DNA of 64,000 bases, taken from an uncultured Eubacteriales bacterium (GTDB taxonomy: Bacteria; Bacillota; Clostridia; Christensenellales; Aristaeellaceae). Numbering within the stretch: position 1 is the first letter of the stretch; every line of letters begins with the position of its first letter. Under the pieces are notes generated by a model, which worked only from the letters and a program-made list of their open reading frames with translations, did not search any database and had not been told where the DNA came from. Positions 1-8,794 of this stretch are shown here, piece after piece. The position numbers and the translations under genes are program-made. The stretch spans positions 1 through 64,000 of the forward strand of contig OMYT01000016.1 of the NCBI GenBank assembly GCA_900315315.1, read 5' to 3'.

Positions 1-84
1 TTATTCTTCGGGCTCTTTGAACTTCATCTTGAACCAGACTGATTTTTAGAGCCCAAATTAAGCCGGTTCATATATACGTTAAAA

Positions 85-345
85 TTATCGGTTTAGTGTC
101 ATAATATGCTTCAGATCAATACCGCCGGTGTCGGCAATGCCGGACAGCAATGCCAACGTCAGGCTGCTGTCATCCGTCCAGGAACCGGCAGGCAGGTTAA
201 ACGTACCGTATCCCCGCATTCCGGTGACCGGGTGTGTCGCAACCTTATCCCGGCTCTCAAACTGCACCGGGCATCCCAGGGCATCCCCCGCGACTGCGCC
301 GAAGATCCCTGCTTTCCAGATATTTCTCATCTTCTTCATCTCCAT
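85..345 (-). pseudogene. ADP-ribosylglycohydrolase, N-terminal fragment
   Basis: Only 86 residues remain of a protein family that normally runs to about 250-330. The fragment carries the hallmark start of DraG-type ADP-ribosylglycohydrolases: GAVAGDALGCPVQFESR, followed by the metal-binding WTDDSS and TLALLSG. These enzymes remove ADP-ribose from proteins or nucleic acids. The frame stops just after HIMTLNR, and I see no continuation of the family in the 84 bases to the window edge. A short unrelated-looking tail (VWFKMKFKEPEE and a stop) reads on the same strand at 1-45. The likely original start is ATG at 330, nine bases after GGAG. The C-terminal half with the second Asp cluster is missing, so no activity is expected. 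Confidence 0.7.
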
Positions 346-418
346 TCGTATTCATTTGCAGTCTCTTTCCTCAGATCACGCAGGTGCCCGGCATTCGTTG
401 ACGGCGCCCCGGGCTTCC

Positions 419-1141
419 TTACCGCCTGATTCCCGTCACCTTTTTGATTTCTTTCTCACCGGCTTCCGGGTAAAACCGCCTGATCTGTCCTTCAATCCGC
501 TTCCGGGATTCATCCGGTGATTCATGAACGCTGTTTACAGCATCATATCCCCATTTGGCTTCCGGCGTCATGAAAGACGGCAGGTGCCAGCCGTATTCAA
601 TGCCGCGTTTGTTCCGCTTTTGCCGGAATCCGCTGATCAGCAGGAATGACTGCATCTGCAGGTCGATCATCACGTTATCGAAACCTTTTTCAACTGCCGC
701 TCTCTTCTTCAGTTCTCCGGACATCATTTCCAGCCCGACAGCATCTTCATCGAGTTCCAGTGTGTCCAGAATCTTTTTCGCCCGGCTGTTCATTTTCCCA
801 TCTTCGTACATTCCTTCATAGTCATAACCGTCCCTGCGATAATTGGCGAATACCGGAAACCAGGGCATGGAAATAAATCCAGCCTTGCGATCAAAGAATT
901 TGCCGTAGGCTATATCATTTCGGGCCGCAATTTCCATTCTCCACACCCATGGGTCACACTCAGGGGAATCTGACCACCAGTCGAACGCATAGGTATGTTC
1001 CTCTACCGAAAATCCGGGAATATCCGTAGCGAACAGTGGAAGAAAACCAACTTCACGGATTCTGTCGATAACATCCTCCGCCGAACGAAACCGGGATGGA
1101 TCATTTCTCCTGCATCCGCTCAAATTCCAATCGCTGTCCAT
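419..1141 (-). CDS. AlkZ-related protein
   Basis: A 240-residue soluble protein with no signal or membrane segment. The N-terminal segment (SAEDVIDRIREVGFLPLF, then WWSDSPECDPWVWRMEIA and GFISMPWFPVFAN) resembles the short AlkZ-related proteins that share the winged-helix fold of YcaQ/AlkZ DNA glycosylases. That is family recognition from memory; substrate and catalytic activity are unknown. The ATG at 1141 follows GGAGG by eleven bases. It lies upstream of the broken ADP-ribosylglycohydrolase on the same strand with a gap of about 75 bases, so the two may have been co-transcribed. A true base-excision glycosylase would be expected to be about 380 residues, so this is a short paralogue at best. 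Confidence 0.55.
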   Translation of the reverse strand: MDSDWNLSGCRRNDPSRFRSAEDVIDRIREVGFLPLFATDIPGFSVEEHTYAFDWWSDSPECDPWVWRMEIAARNDIAYGKFFDRKAGFISMPWFPVFANYRRDGYDYEGMYEDGKMNSRAKKILDTLELDEDAVGLEMMSGELKKRAAVEKGFDNVMIDLQMQSFLLISGFRQKRNKRGIEYGWHLPSFMTPEAKWGYDAVNSVHESPDESRKRIEGQIRRFYPEAGEKEIKKVTGIRR

Positions 1142-1333
1142 GCTTCAATCATCCTCCGCGGTCAGGCTGTTCTAAATCATTTCATCAGGGATGAGCGCGC
1201 CATCATATTCGCGTTTTTTCTACTGTTTTCCGTTACGGTCATTATATCATCCGGGTCATGTCGTGTAAATAATTTGATAAAGAGAATCCGTACAGTCTTT
1301 CGTCTTTCGATACGGGTATGCATTGCTTGAATA

Positions 1334-1367
1334 AAAAGAAAAAATACCGTCTCCGGAGAAGCGGTAT
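1334..1367 (-). terminator. Intrinsic terminator of the HD-domain gene
   Basis: On the minus strand a stem ATACCG...CGGTAT encloses the self-complementary TCTCCGGAGA and is followed by a run of T with one C. It begins a few bases after the stop of the HD-domain gene. Confidence 0.8.
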
Positions 1368-1369
1368 AA

Positions 1370-1966
1370 TCATAATCCGAAAACATCCTTTACTCTTTCC
1401 ACGTATTCCCTGCAAGCCTGTGTATCCTTCAGTTCCGGATCTGACGAGAGAATCCCGGCGATGGAACCGTAATACCAGCCATGCATTGCCGGATCTTTCT
1501 GATGGAACCGTTGCCAGAACGGTTTCCCTTTTTCAGTGCAGGCCTGCAAATCCCGCTGGACAGCGCGGATATTGGAAAGCTTATCCCCTAAAACCAGCAT
1601 CCTCGTTTCATGATCTGCTTCCTTCAAATGATCCAGTGTTGCCTGTTTCCGTTCTAACCAGGTCTCCTCTGCAGGCCTGTCTTTCTGCTTGTCTTCACTT
1701 TCTTCTTCCACAAGCTTTGCCACCCGTTCGCCAAAGGCTTCCTTCAGTTCATCGTATGTTGTATCCGTATCTTCCAATGTATCATGCAGAACAGCAGCGG
1801 CAATCAGTTCCTGGTCTTCCGTCATCCCGGCCACAATCGCCGCGGCCTCCATGGTGTGAATGATATAGGGAGTTTTCGTTCCTTTGCGCGAATCGCCCGA
1901 ATGTTTCAGGATCGCAAATTTTACTGCCCTGTCCACAAGATTTGTGTCGATTTTTGCCATACTCAT
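1370..1966 (-). CDS. HD-domain phosphohydrolase, small alarmone hydrolase-like
   Basis: A 198-residue stand-alone HD hydrolase. The N-terminal segment has the order of metal-binding motifs seen in the hydrolase half of RelA/SpoT proteins: a His in YIIHTMEAA, then VLHDTLEDTDTTYDEL with the HD and ED pairs. No synthetase or TGS domain is present. By homology it may hydrolyse (p)ppGpp or another nucleotide, but many proteins of this size are only known as HD-domain proteins. AAAGGAG precedes two closely spaced ATG codons (1966 and 1960); the second has the better spacing. It is monocistronic, with its own terminator directly downstream. Confidence 0.75.
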   Translation of the reverse strand: MSMAKIDTNLVDRAVKFAILKHSGDSRKGTKTPYIIHTMEAAAIVAGMTEDQELIAAAVLHDTLEDTDTTYDELKEAFGERVAKLVEEESEDKQKDRPAEETWLERKQATLDHLKEADHETRMLVLGDKLSNIRAVQRDLQACTEKGKPFWQRFHQKDPAMHGWYYGSIAGILSSDPELKDTQACREYVERVKDVFGL

Positions 1967-2000
1967 TTTGCTCCTTTAGCTGATCGGCCGCACACTCAAA

Positions 2001-2675
2001 TTACCCGATCGGTTCATTCTCTTCGGTATAGCCCCATCTGCCCTTGATGGGCGTGGTCAGGGCCTTCTCCAGATCCCAGCCGTCCTTTATTCTCTGGGTC
2101 AATGTGGTCGTACTGATCCCGTAGGCGTCGGCAAGATCCTGCTGCCGCCGGTAACGATTCCCTTTATGATCCACATAAAACGCCGGCTTCGTATGAAGGG
2201 GCGTGGTCAGGGCCCTTTCCAGATCCCAGCCGTCGCTCAGGCGCCGCTGGAGCGCGGAAAACGACAGACCGTAGGCTTTCCCCATGGCCGTGATGGACGG
2301 ATACGCATTCCCCAGATGGTCCACACACCGGGTCATAGTCCCGTTCGGTTCCATCTCCGCGGGTGTCGTCAGCGCGCGCTTCAGGTCCCAGCCGTAATGA
2401 TTCAGCCTTCGAAGCAGTATCGCGCTGGAAAGCCCGTATGCCTTGGCCATGGCGGGAAAGGAATGGTATTCCTTTCCCAGGTGATCCTTACACGGCTTGA
2501 TCCTGCCGCCGCCGACCGGCTGGGACAGCGCATCTGCCAGATTCATGCCGGCATAAAGCCTGTTCAGCAGCTGATGCCGTGTAAGCCCGTACGCCTCTGC
2601 CATTTCTTTGTAATTGGCATAGGTCTTTCCCAGATGATCCTGACAGGACTCGTTATAATTCATCCGTTCTTTCAA
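2001..2675 (-). CDS. Protein of four tandem HTH-like repeats
   Basis: A 224-residue protein made almost entirely of four copies of a roughly 50-residue unit (about 12-52, 63-108, 119-163 and 172-212). Each unit opens with DHLGK/N.Y, followed by MAKAYGLS...L..RL and closes with GWDLERALTTP. The AYGLS...L..RL core looks like a helix-turn-helix recognition unit, so nucleic-acid binding is a reasonable inference; I know of no assigned function. The start is probably TTG at 2675, seven bases after GGAGG; the first ATG is nineteen bases away. It sits alone, with an AT-rich upstream region (2700-2800). The repeats differ enough to suggest an old duplication. Confidence 0.7.
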   Translation of the reverse strand: MKERMNYNESCQDHLGKTYANYKEMAEAYGLTRHQLLNRLYAGMNLADALSQPVGGGRIKPCKDHLGKEYHSFPAMAKAYGLSSAILLRRLNHYGWDLKRALTTPAEMEPNGTMTRCVDHLGNAYPSITAMGKAYGLSFSALQRRLSDGWDLERALTTPLHTKPAFYVDHKGNRYRRQQDLADAYGISTTTLTQRIKDGWDLEKALTTPIKGRWGYTEENEPIG

Positions 2676-2803
2676 AAAACAACCTCCCTGCCCCGTTAAA
2701 ACACATGATGTAACCGCATGACATTATTTTATATTACATCGAGTAACCTTGGCAAGATTTTTCTTGTCCCTCAGGCAAAAATCGCCATGACACAAGAGAC
2801 GCT

Positions 2804-3313
2804 TTATCCGATTATCTTTTCCATGTATATCATATTGTACCAGCGGTTAAACTTTCTGCCGCAGCGGTGGAATGTCCCGATCTTCGTAAATCCCATATGC
2901 TGATGGAACTGTTCACTGTTGCGCGTCAGGTATTCATCCTCTGTGACCGGATCGCCGATACAGGCATACAGATTCAGGAATCCCAGATCACGAAGTTCGT
3001 TTTCCAGCACTTCATACAGTTTTCTTCCGTATCCGTGTCCTTTGGCGCTGCGATCCAGATAAATGCTCAATTCACAGCAATGGGAATAAGCGGCACGGCT
3101 TTGAAACGGACCGGCATAAGCATAGCCCTGAATCACACCGTCCTCTTCCAGAACAAGATACGGAAACCGTTTCAGCGTTCCGGTAATCCGGGCCGCGAAT
3201 TCAGCCGGAGAAGGAGTCACGTATTCAAAGGTAATGGCAGTATTCTCCACATACCAGGAATAGATCTCCAGCAAACGCGGCGCGTCTGCCGCTGCTGCGC
3301 TTCGAATCTTCAT
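2804..3313 (-). CDS. GNAT N-acetyltransferase, phosphinothricin acetyltransferase-like
   Basis: A 169-residue single-domain GNAT enzyme that would transfer acetyl from acetyl-CoA to an amine. The start MKIRSAAAADAPRLLEIY, the central GYAYAGPF, the strand SIYLDRSAKGHGYGRKLYE (with the acetyl-CoA-binding GHGYGRKL loop) and the end QHMGFTKIGTFHRCGRKF match the phosphinothricin/methionine-sulfoximine acetyltransferase subfamily. The natural substrate cannot be told from sequence. The ATG at 3313 follows GGGAGG closely. It lies downstream of the GGDEF sensor gene on the same strand with about 57 bases between, so read-through is possible. Confidence 0.85.
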   Translation of the reverse strand: MKIRSAAAADAPRLLEIYSWYVENTAITFEYVTPSPAEFAARITGTLKRFPYLVLEEDGVIQGYAYAGPFQSRAAYSHCCELSIYLDRSAKGHGYGRKLYEVLENELRDLGFLNLYACIGDPVTEDEYLTRNSEQFHQHMGFTKIGTFHRCGRKFNRWYNMIYMEKIIG

Positions 3314-3370
3314 GGTTCCTCCCGGCTCGTCAGCATGATACCCTGATTACAGGCAAAGAACATTCTTCAG

Positions 3371-5314
3371 TCATCCGTCGCGTTTCTTTTTCTTTTTCTC
3401 CTCATACATGAGGCTGTCCGCTTCAAGGACGTAATCGTCCAGCGGCTTCCTTTCCTCCGGATCAGTCAGCACGAAGCCGGAGCTGATGCTGACGACATCC
3501 GGCACACCGAGGGCTTTTGCTTCGGCAGGCAATGCGGAGGACACCGAATCAAGCAGTTTTCGGACGTCCTCTTCGTTTTCGGCCGGCATGAGCAGCAGGA
3601 ACTCGTCTCCCCCGTAGCGCACGGCGATCGCGCCTTCGGGAAGAACCCGGAGGATGACCTCGGCAACGCTTCTGATCGCCTGGTCCCCGACCGAATGGCC
3701 GAAGGTATCGTTGATATGCTTCAGGCGGTCCATGTCGATAAAGACAATCGCGAGTTTTCCGCCCCTGCCGGTCACATCCCGATACAAAGGATACGCCAGG
3801 TCATGATATCCCAGGCGGTTATACAGGCCGGTCAGATTGTCTTTCATCGAGATGCCGGCCAGTACCTGGTTGATGTAGGAAAGATTCCTCCTGGCAAAGA
3901 ATGCTCTCAGCGCCATGGTCAGGGTATTCACCAGGGAGGAGACACCCTGGATCCGGATCAGGTCCAGGCAGTCCCATATAGCCAGGTATCCGACGGTGTG
4001 TTCCATGAAGTGAATCGGCGCAAACAGGTGGTTCTCTCCCGGGCCTTCATACTCCGTGACATTCAGCGTACTCCTGACACGCATCCGCCCGAACCGGGGC
4101 GGTCTCCCCGCCTCCCAGGAAAACACCTGTTCCATTCTGTCCGAATATCCTTCGACGGGCATCCCGTCGCCCGGATCCCGCATGCGTCCCATCCGGTCCC
4201 TGAATTCGATATGCTTTCCGTTCTCAAACAGATCACGGTCCAGCACCAGGCTGGCGCCTTTGCAGTTCACGGCGGAAAGGCAGGCGATCAGCGCCTCGCA
4301 CATTTCCTCCATCGTCCTGCAACCCGGAAGCTGGTACTGAAGCACCGTAAGCTTGTAATCGAAATCCGTCACCCTGAAGGTCCGGCTGATATATTCCTTG
4401 ACCTGTTTCCGGATATCCCCGGTCGCTGGAGCGGCATGCCCCGTTGTTTCCCGCAGCACAAGCTCCGTCGGCGTATAGATATGTCCGGGAACCTCTTCGC
4501 CGGCCCAGATCCTCCGCATGACATCCATGCAGACGTCTCCCATGCTCCAGCACACCTGGTCCACCGTGGTGATCGAAGGTGACAGGGAGAATGATACGTC
4601 GGTATTGTCAAACCCGGTGACGTAAAAATCCCTCGGGACCTTCAGGCCCGCGCTTTCCGCGGCGTGGCAGATCCCCAGGGCAATATGGTCGTTGGCGCAG
4701 ATTACCGCCTGCGGAGTCCGGCCGTTATGGCGGGTAATCAGCTCATTGAATGCCCGGATCCCGCTTTCGATAATGAAACTTTCGGAATAGAGGCGGTCTT
4801 CCCTGCAGGGAAGATCATTGTCTTTGCAGTAATCCAGCAGCGCGCGGGTTCGGGCCTGGTTTTCATAATTATCGGACGGGCCCATGGCAAACCAGAAATC
4901 CGTCAGCCCCATCTCCTGATGCAGATGCCTGATCACTGATTTCATCGCGCTGTAGTTGTCAATGCCCACATAATAAAACCCGTCAATATCATTGGCCATA
5001 GCCACAACAGGCTTTCCTGACGCCGCCGCTTCCCGCACCGTATACAACACGCCCCTGGTATAGGAATCGGAATCGGCATCCATAATGCTGTTGACGTCCA
5101 GGATAATCCCGTCAAAATCACGGTAGTCCGGAAGACGGTAGATATTATATTCCCCGCGGTTATGCTCGGAAGCAAAGTCGAAATATCCGTCGCTGCGGAC
5201 AATATAAAGGTTGACCGGTTCATCCATGCCCTGAATCGCGCGCTGCAGTCCGGCTGTCCGTTCATACGTGAACTTCCTCATGCAGTCGTTCAGAATGTAC
5301 AGGACCCTTTTCAT
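3371..5314 (-). CDS. Sugar-binding-domain diguanylate cyclase
   Basis: A 647-residue cytoplasmic protein. Residues 1 to about 285 resemble the ligand-binding domain of LacI-type regulators (YTRGVLYTVREAA, ICANDHIALGICHAAESAG, DFYVTGFDNTDVS) but there is no helix-turn-helix before it and no signal peptide. A middle linker leads to a C-terminal GGDEF domain (about 470-645) with DNLTGLYNRLGY, FIDMDRLKHINDTFGH and an intact YGGDEF near residue 565, so it should make cyclic di-GMP. It is the last gene of a run with uxuA and uxuB, 50 bases after uxuB, so the inferred ligand is a sugar or uronate. The N-terminal architecture is shared with the EAL protein at 53 kb. ATG follows GGAGG well spaced. Confidence 0.85.
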   Translation of the reverse strand: MKRVLYILNDCMRKFTYERTAGLQRAIQGMDEPVNLYIVRSDGYFDFASEHNRGEYNIYRLPDYRDFDGIILDVNSIMDADSDSYTRGVLYTVREAAASGKPVVAMANDIDGFYYVGIDNYSAMKSVIRHLHQEMGLTDFWFAMGPSDNYENQARTRALLDYCKDNDLPCREDRLYSESFIIESGIRAFNELITRHNGRTPQAVICANDHIALGICHAAESAGLKVPRDFYVTGFDNTDVSFSLSPSITTVDQVCWSMGDVCMDVMRRIWAGEEVPGHIYTPTELVLRETTGHAAPATGDIRKQVKEYISRTFRVTDFDYKLTVLQYQLPGCRTMEEMCEALIACLSAVNCKGASLVLDRDLFENGKHIEFRDRMGRMRDPGDGMPVEGYSDRMEQVFSWEAGRPPRFGRMRVRSTLNVTEYEGPGENHLFAPIHFMEHTVGYLAIWDCLDLIRIQGVSSLVNTLTMALRAFFARRNLSYINQVLAGISMKDNLTGLYNRLGYHDLAYPLYRDVTGRGGKLAIVFIDMDRLKHINDTFGHSVGDQAIRSVAEVILRVLPEGAIAVRYGGDEFLLLMPAENEEDVRKLLDSVSSALPAEAKALGVPDVVSISSGFVLTDPEERKPLDDYVLEADSLMYEEKKKKKRDG

Positions 5315-5364
5315 CTTTGTGCCTCCGGTATATCCTCTTCAGAACAGGGCTTGAAAAGCAGGGA

Positions 5365-6981
5365 TTATTCTGCGGGCAGATATTTCTGCAGGGTCGCCCG
5401 GACCGCGCCGGGACCTGCGATCTCTTCCAGGAAATAGCCTTCGATACGATCCGCCAGCGGCGTCTGAGTCAGGTCGCTGCCGAAGATAAGGCTGTTGGCC
5501 AGGATCGGACGGAGTTTCTCCTCGACGGTTTCCGGTTTGCCCAGCTCAATCCCTTCCAGCTGTTTGCACAGTTCCGGTACCAGCGGATCGTCGGACAGGG
5601 GCATCGCGTTGCCCTGATCATCCACAGCCAGCAGATACCGCAGCCAGCCGGCAATCACCAGCGGCAGCGCGATCAGCTGATCCATCGGACGGTTCTCGGC
5701 GACATAGCTCTTGATCGTCTCGCCCAAACGGATCCCGACCTTTTGGGAAGTATCGGTGGCAATGCGCTGCGGCGCGTCCGGCATGAAGGGATTGGGCAGG
5801 CGCTGCTGCATCACTTCGTCAATGAAATCGCTGGGTTTCAGGATGCCCGGATCAGTCACCACTGGCAGGCCTTCCACGTATCCCAGCCGCCGGACCAGAC
5901 GGACCAGATCCGCGTCCTTCATTTCTTCGCAGATCAGCGTATAACCCAGCAGGCAGCCGTACACCGCCAACCCTGTATGCAGCGGGTTCAGGCAGGTGGT
6001 AACCTTCATCCGTTCGGTCCGGTTCACAGTATCCCGATCGGTGAAATACACCCCGGCCTTCTCCAGCGGCGGGCGCCCGTTCGGGAACCGGTCTTCAATC
6101 ACCAGGTATTGCGCTTTCTCGGCATTGACGAAGGGCGCGACAAATGTCCCGCGGGGCGTCTTCAGCGGCGCCATATCCTCGATCCCGGCTTCTTCCAGCA
6201 TAGCCTGTACCGCCGGCGCAGGCCGCGGCGTAATCTTGTCGATCATGCTCCAGGGGAAGGAAACCTGTTTTTCGTCCTTCAGCCATTCGGTAAAGGCGGC
6301 GGGAACAAAGCCGTTCTTCTCCCAAGCTTCAGCCGCTTCCAGAATACTTCCCTTCAGCTTCTCCCCGTTGTGGCTGCAGTTGTCCATGCTGACCACGGCC
6401 AGAGGCGCCCTGCCCTGCAGGAAGCGGTGATACAAAAGCGCTGCCACAATGGTCATTGCGTGCCGGGGATTCTCGGGACCCTTCGCGAAATCTTCCGCCA
6501 CCACCGGTAGCAGGCTTCCGTCGATCTGCCGGAGGGCATAGCCCTTTTCGGTGATCGTAAAGGAAACCATCTGCAGAGACGGCGCAGCAAAAATCTCCTG
6601 CAAACGGGCATAGTCCGCCGTTTCATCCGGTTTTGCCACCAGCGCTTCCGCCACACTTGCGATGATCTCCTTGTCGATCGTCGCGTCCGCATTCAGGGTC
6701 ACGCTCATGGTCAGGTTGTCATACCCGCCGTAGATCATGCGGATATTGTCTACATCAAAGGTATCCGCCGCGATGATGCCGCGGTCCGCCTCCCCCGCGT
6801 CCAGCAGCCGCTGCTGCAGGGCGGCAATGAAAGCCCGGAAAATATTCCCCGCGCCGAAATGCACCCAGATCGGCGCTTCCTTTGTCCTTGCCCGCATCGC
6901 CGCGATGTCATACTTCGGCAGGCTCACTCCCGCCTTCTCCCACGCCGCGGAATTCTTCAGCTCCTGCAAATTCACTTTCAT
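5365..6981 (-). CDS. uxuB: Fructuronate reductase (mannitol dehydrogenase family)
   Basis: A 538-residue polyol dehydrogenase that reduces D-fructuronate to D-mannonate with NADH, the step before UxuA. The N-terminal nucleotide-binding loop reads HFGAGNIFRAF, and the family signature K-x5-N-x2-H is present as KVTTCLNPLH. The rest of the length matches the long-chain mannitol dehydrogenase family. Tagaturonate reductase (UxaB) is a close relative, but the neighbours uxuA and uxaC and the size favour UxuB. It starts at ATG 6981 behind AGGAG and lies 21 bases after the uxuA stop, so the two are co-transcribed. Confidence 0.85.
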   Translation of the reverse strand: MKVNLQELKNSAAWEKAGVSLPKYDIAAMRARTKEAPIWVHFGAGNIFRAFIAALQQRLLDAGEADRGIIAADTFDVDNIRMIYGGYDNLTMSVTLNADATIDKEIIASVAEALVAKPDETADYARLQEIFAAPSLQMVSFTITEKGYALRQIDGSLLPVVAEDFAKGPENPRHAMTIVAALLYHRFLQGRAPLAVVSMDNCSHNGEKLKGSILEAAEAWEKNGFVPAAFTEWLKDEKQVSFPWSMIDKITPRPAPAVQAMLEEAGIEDMAPLKTPRGTFVAPFVNAEKAQYLVIEDRFPNGRPPLEKAGVYFTDRDTVNRTERMKVTTCLNPLHTGLAVYGCLLGYTLICEEMKDADLVRLVRRLGYVEGLPVVTDPGILKPSDFIDEVMQQRLPNPFMPDAPQRIATDTSQKVGIRLGETIKSYVAENRPMDQLIALPLVIAGWLRYLLAVDDQGNAMPLSDDPLVPELCKQLEGIELGKPETVEEKLRPILANSLIFGSDLTQTPLADRIEGYFLEEIAGPGAVRATLQKYLPAE

Positions 6982-7002
6982 GCTGTATTTCTCCTGTTCC
7001 CC

Positions 7003-8076
7003 TTACTTATTTCCTTTCTCTATCGCTTCCCACAATCCGTTAATATACGCCACTCCCAGCGCCCGGTCATACAGCCCGTATCCCGGCCGTCCCTGCTCGT
7101 CCCAGATCATACGCCCGTGGTCCGGCCGGATATAGGTATCGGGACAGGTGTCGTACACGGCCTTCACAATCTCATACAGATCCAGGTCCCCCGTGCTGCT
7201 CAGGTGGGCCGCTTCCCGGAAGTGGTGATATCCCAGGAATTTCACGTTGCGGATATGCATCGCACCGATCCGGTCCATCTCACCGAAATGCCGGATAATA
7301 GCGGGAATGTCATTGTCCGGGTTCGATCCCAGCGATCCTGTGCATAGGCACAGGGAGTTTGCAGGGCTGTCGTGCAGCTTCACCATCTTGTCGAAGTCCT
7401 CCTGGCTGTGGGTGATCCGCGGCAGGCCGAAAATCGGCCAGGCGGGATCGTCCGGATGGCAGGCCAGCCGCACGCCGACTTCCTCACACACCGGGCAGAC
7501 CGCGTCCAGGAAGTACTTGAAGTTCTTCCGCAGATCGTCCGGCCCGATATTCTCATACTGCTTCAGGGTCTTCTCCAGCAGGGCCAGCCTCTCCGGCTCC
7601 CACCCGGGCAGCGTGAATCCATGGCTGCTTTCCGCCGTCCTGCGGACAATTTCCAGCGGGCCCATCTCGCCCAGATCCTTCTCGTCGAAATACAGGCTGT
7701 TGCTCCCATCCTCCGGAATCACCCGGGCCAGGTCCGTCCGCAGCCAGTCGAACACCGGCATGAAGTTATAGATAATCACCTTCACGCCGTTGCGGGTCAG
7801 CATCCGGACTGTCGAAATATAGCTCGCGATATACTCCTCCCGGCTCGGAAGACCCAGCTTGATATCCTCGTGAACGTTAACGCTCTCAATGACCTCGATC
7901 TCGAGGCCCGCCTCGTTCACTTCCTTTTTCAGCGCCCTGAACTCCTCCTCCGGCCAGTCCACGCCGGCGGGCTTGTCCAGCAGGCCCATCAGCCCGGTCA
8001 TGCCGGGAATCTGTTTCACATACTTCAGCGGGATCGGGTCAGACTGGCTTCCGTACCAGCGAAATGTCATTTTCAT
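7003..8076 (-). CDS. uxuA: Mannonate dehydratase
   Basis: A 357-residue enzyme that dehydrates D-mannonate to 2-keto-3-deoxygluconate in the cytoplasm. The N-terminal [20 protein letters not shown], the segment [15 protein letters not shown], the metal-site-like [18 protein letters not shown] and the end [13 protein letters not shown]...[11 protein letters not shown] are typical of UxuA. AAAGGAG sits ten bases before the ATG at 8076; another ATG nine bases upstream touches the ribosome site and is unlikely. It heads a uxuA-uxuB-sensor unit, and its product feeds KdgK and KdgA encoded on the other strand 1.6-3.3 kb away. Directly upstream lies the decayed HIT gene, whose promoter may now drive this operon. 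Confidence 0.92.
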   Translation of the reverse strand: MKMTFRWYGSQSDPIPLKYVKQIPGMTGLMGLLDKPAGVDWPEEEFRALKKEVNEAGLEIEVIESVNVHEDIKLGLPSREEYIASYISTVRMLTRNGVKVIIYNFMPVFDWLRTDLARVIPEDGSNSLYFDEKDLGEMGPLEIVRRTAESSHGFTLPGWEPERLALLEKTLKQYENIGPDDLRKNFKYFLDAVCPVCEEVGVRLACHPDDPAWPIFGLPRITHSQEDFDKMVKLHDSPANSLCLCTGSLGSNPDNDIPAIIRHFGEMDRIGAMHIRNVKFLGYHHFREAAHLSSTGDLDLYEIVKAVYDTCPDTYIRPDHGRMIWDEQGRPGYGLYDRALGVAYINGLWEAIEKGNK

Positions 8077-8104
8077 CGGATTCATTCTCCTTTACTGTCA
8101 TTAA

Positions 8105-8510
8105 TCATTCGCACGGATCATATCGATCAGTCAGTTCATTATACTCTTCGTGCGCCAGCATGACCTCATGGGGATCCATCGCAAAAACGTCGCCCCATTC
8201 AAACCCGTCCTTATACTTCGGCACCAGATGGAAATACAGGTAGTACATCGTGTCCCCGTATGCACCGAAGTTGATCCTATCCTGATGGAACAGTTCATGC
8301 AGGAACTCCGCCACGTGACTGACGTCCTCCATATACTGCTGCCGTTCCTCCGCGATCAGCATTGTAATGTCATTCACTGCTTTTTGCACGCGACGTTCAC
8401 CCAGCCCCGGCAGCCTTGCTCCTAAAACAGAATCACCTTCGGCATCGGCATCTCACCGATCTTAATCCCGAACGCATCCGGCAGTTCTCCCTCCTCAGTA
8501 AAAAATAGTT
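8105..8510 (-). pseudogene. Decayed HIT-family hydrolase
   Basis: The frame read from GTG at 8389 gives only the C-terminal 94 residues of a HIT protein (VNDITML, INFGAYGDTMYYLYFHLVPKYKDGFEWG). The missing N-terminal part is visible just upstream in another frame: PDAFGIKIGEMPMPKVILF, a TAG stop, then EQGCRGWVNVACKK. One base deleted at the CKK/VNDIT junction separates the halves, and the TAG replaces what should be a Lys or Gln codon. The histidine triad H-x-H-x-H has decayed to YLYFH, losing two His. HIT proteins hydrolyse or transfer nucleotides; this copy cannot. Restoring frame also needs one base in the A-run near 8515-8521. It ends 28 bases before uxuA. Confidence 0.75.
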
Positions 8511-8523
8511 TTTCCTTTTTTTC

Positions 8524-8552
8524 ATTATCTCATTTTGCCGCCTTTTTGACAA
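8524..8552 (-). promoter_or_regulatory. Promoter upstream of HIT remnant and uxuA operon
   Basis: On the minus strand TTGTCA and GATAAT are separated by 17 bases. It precedes the decayed HIT gene and has no later competitor before uxuA, so it may drive uxuA-uxuB. The closest possible HIT ATG overlaps the -10 box, which weakens the call. Confidence 0.4.
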
Positions 8553-8794
8553 GCTGTAAGAAAAGAACACATTCCCGTTCATTTTCTCGAAAATTCTCGA
8601 AAAAAACCTTTGGTAATTTCGGAAAAAAAGCAGTATTTTATGTTACGCATTTGCTATGCATTATGTGATACAATATTTTTAAAGCAATAAGTGTCAGGAA
8701 TATTCTGCGGCATGATCCGCGGGAACCGGCACGGCAGAATAACCGTATCGCCGCTTCCGGACGGGCATCTGCAGGAAAAAGGAGGACAAATTCC

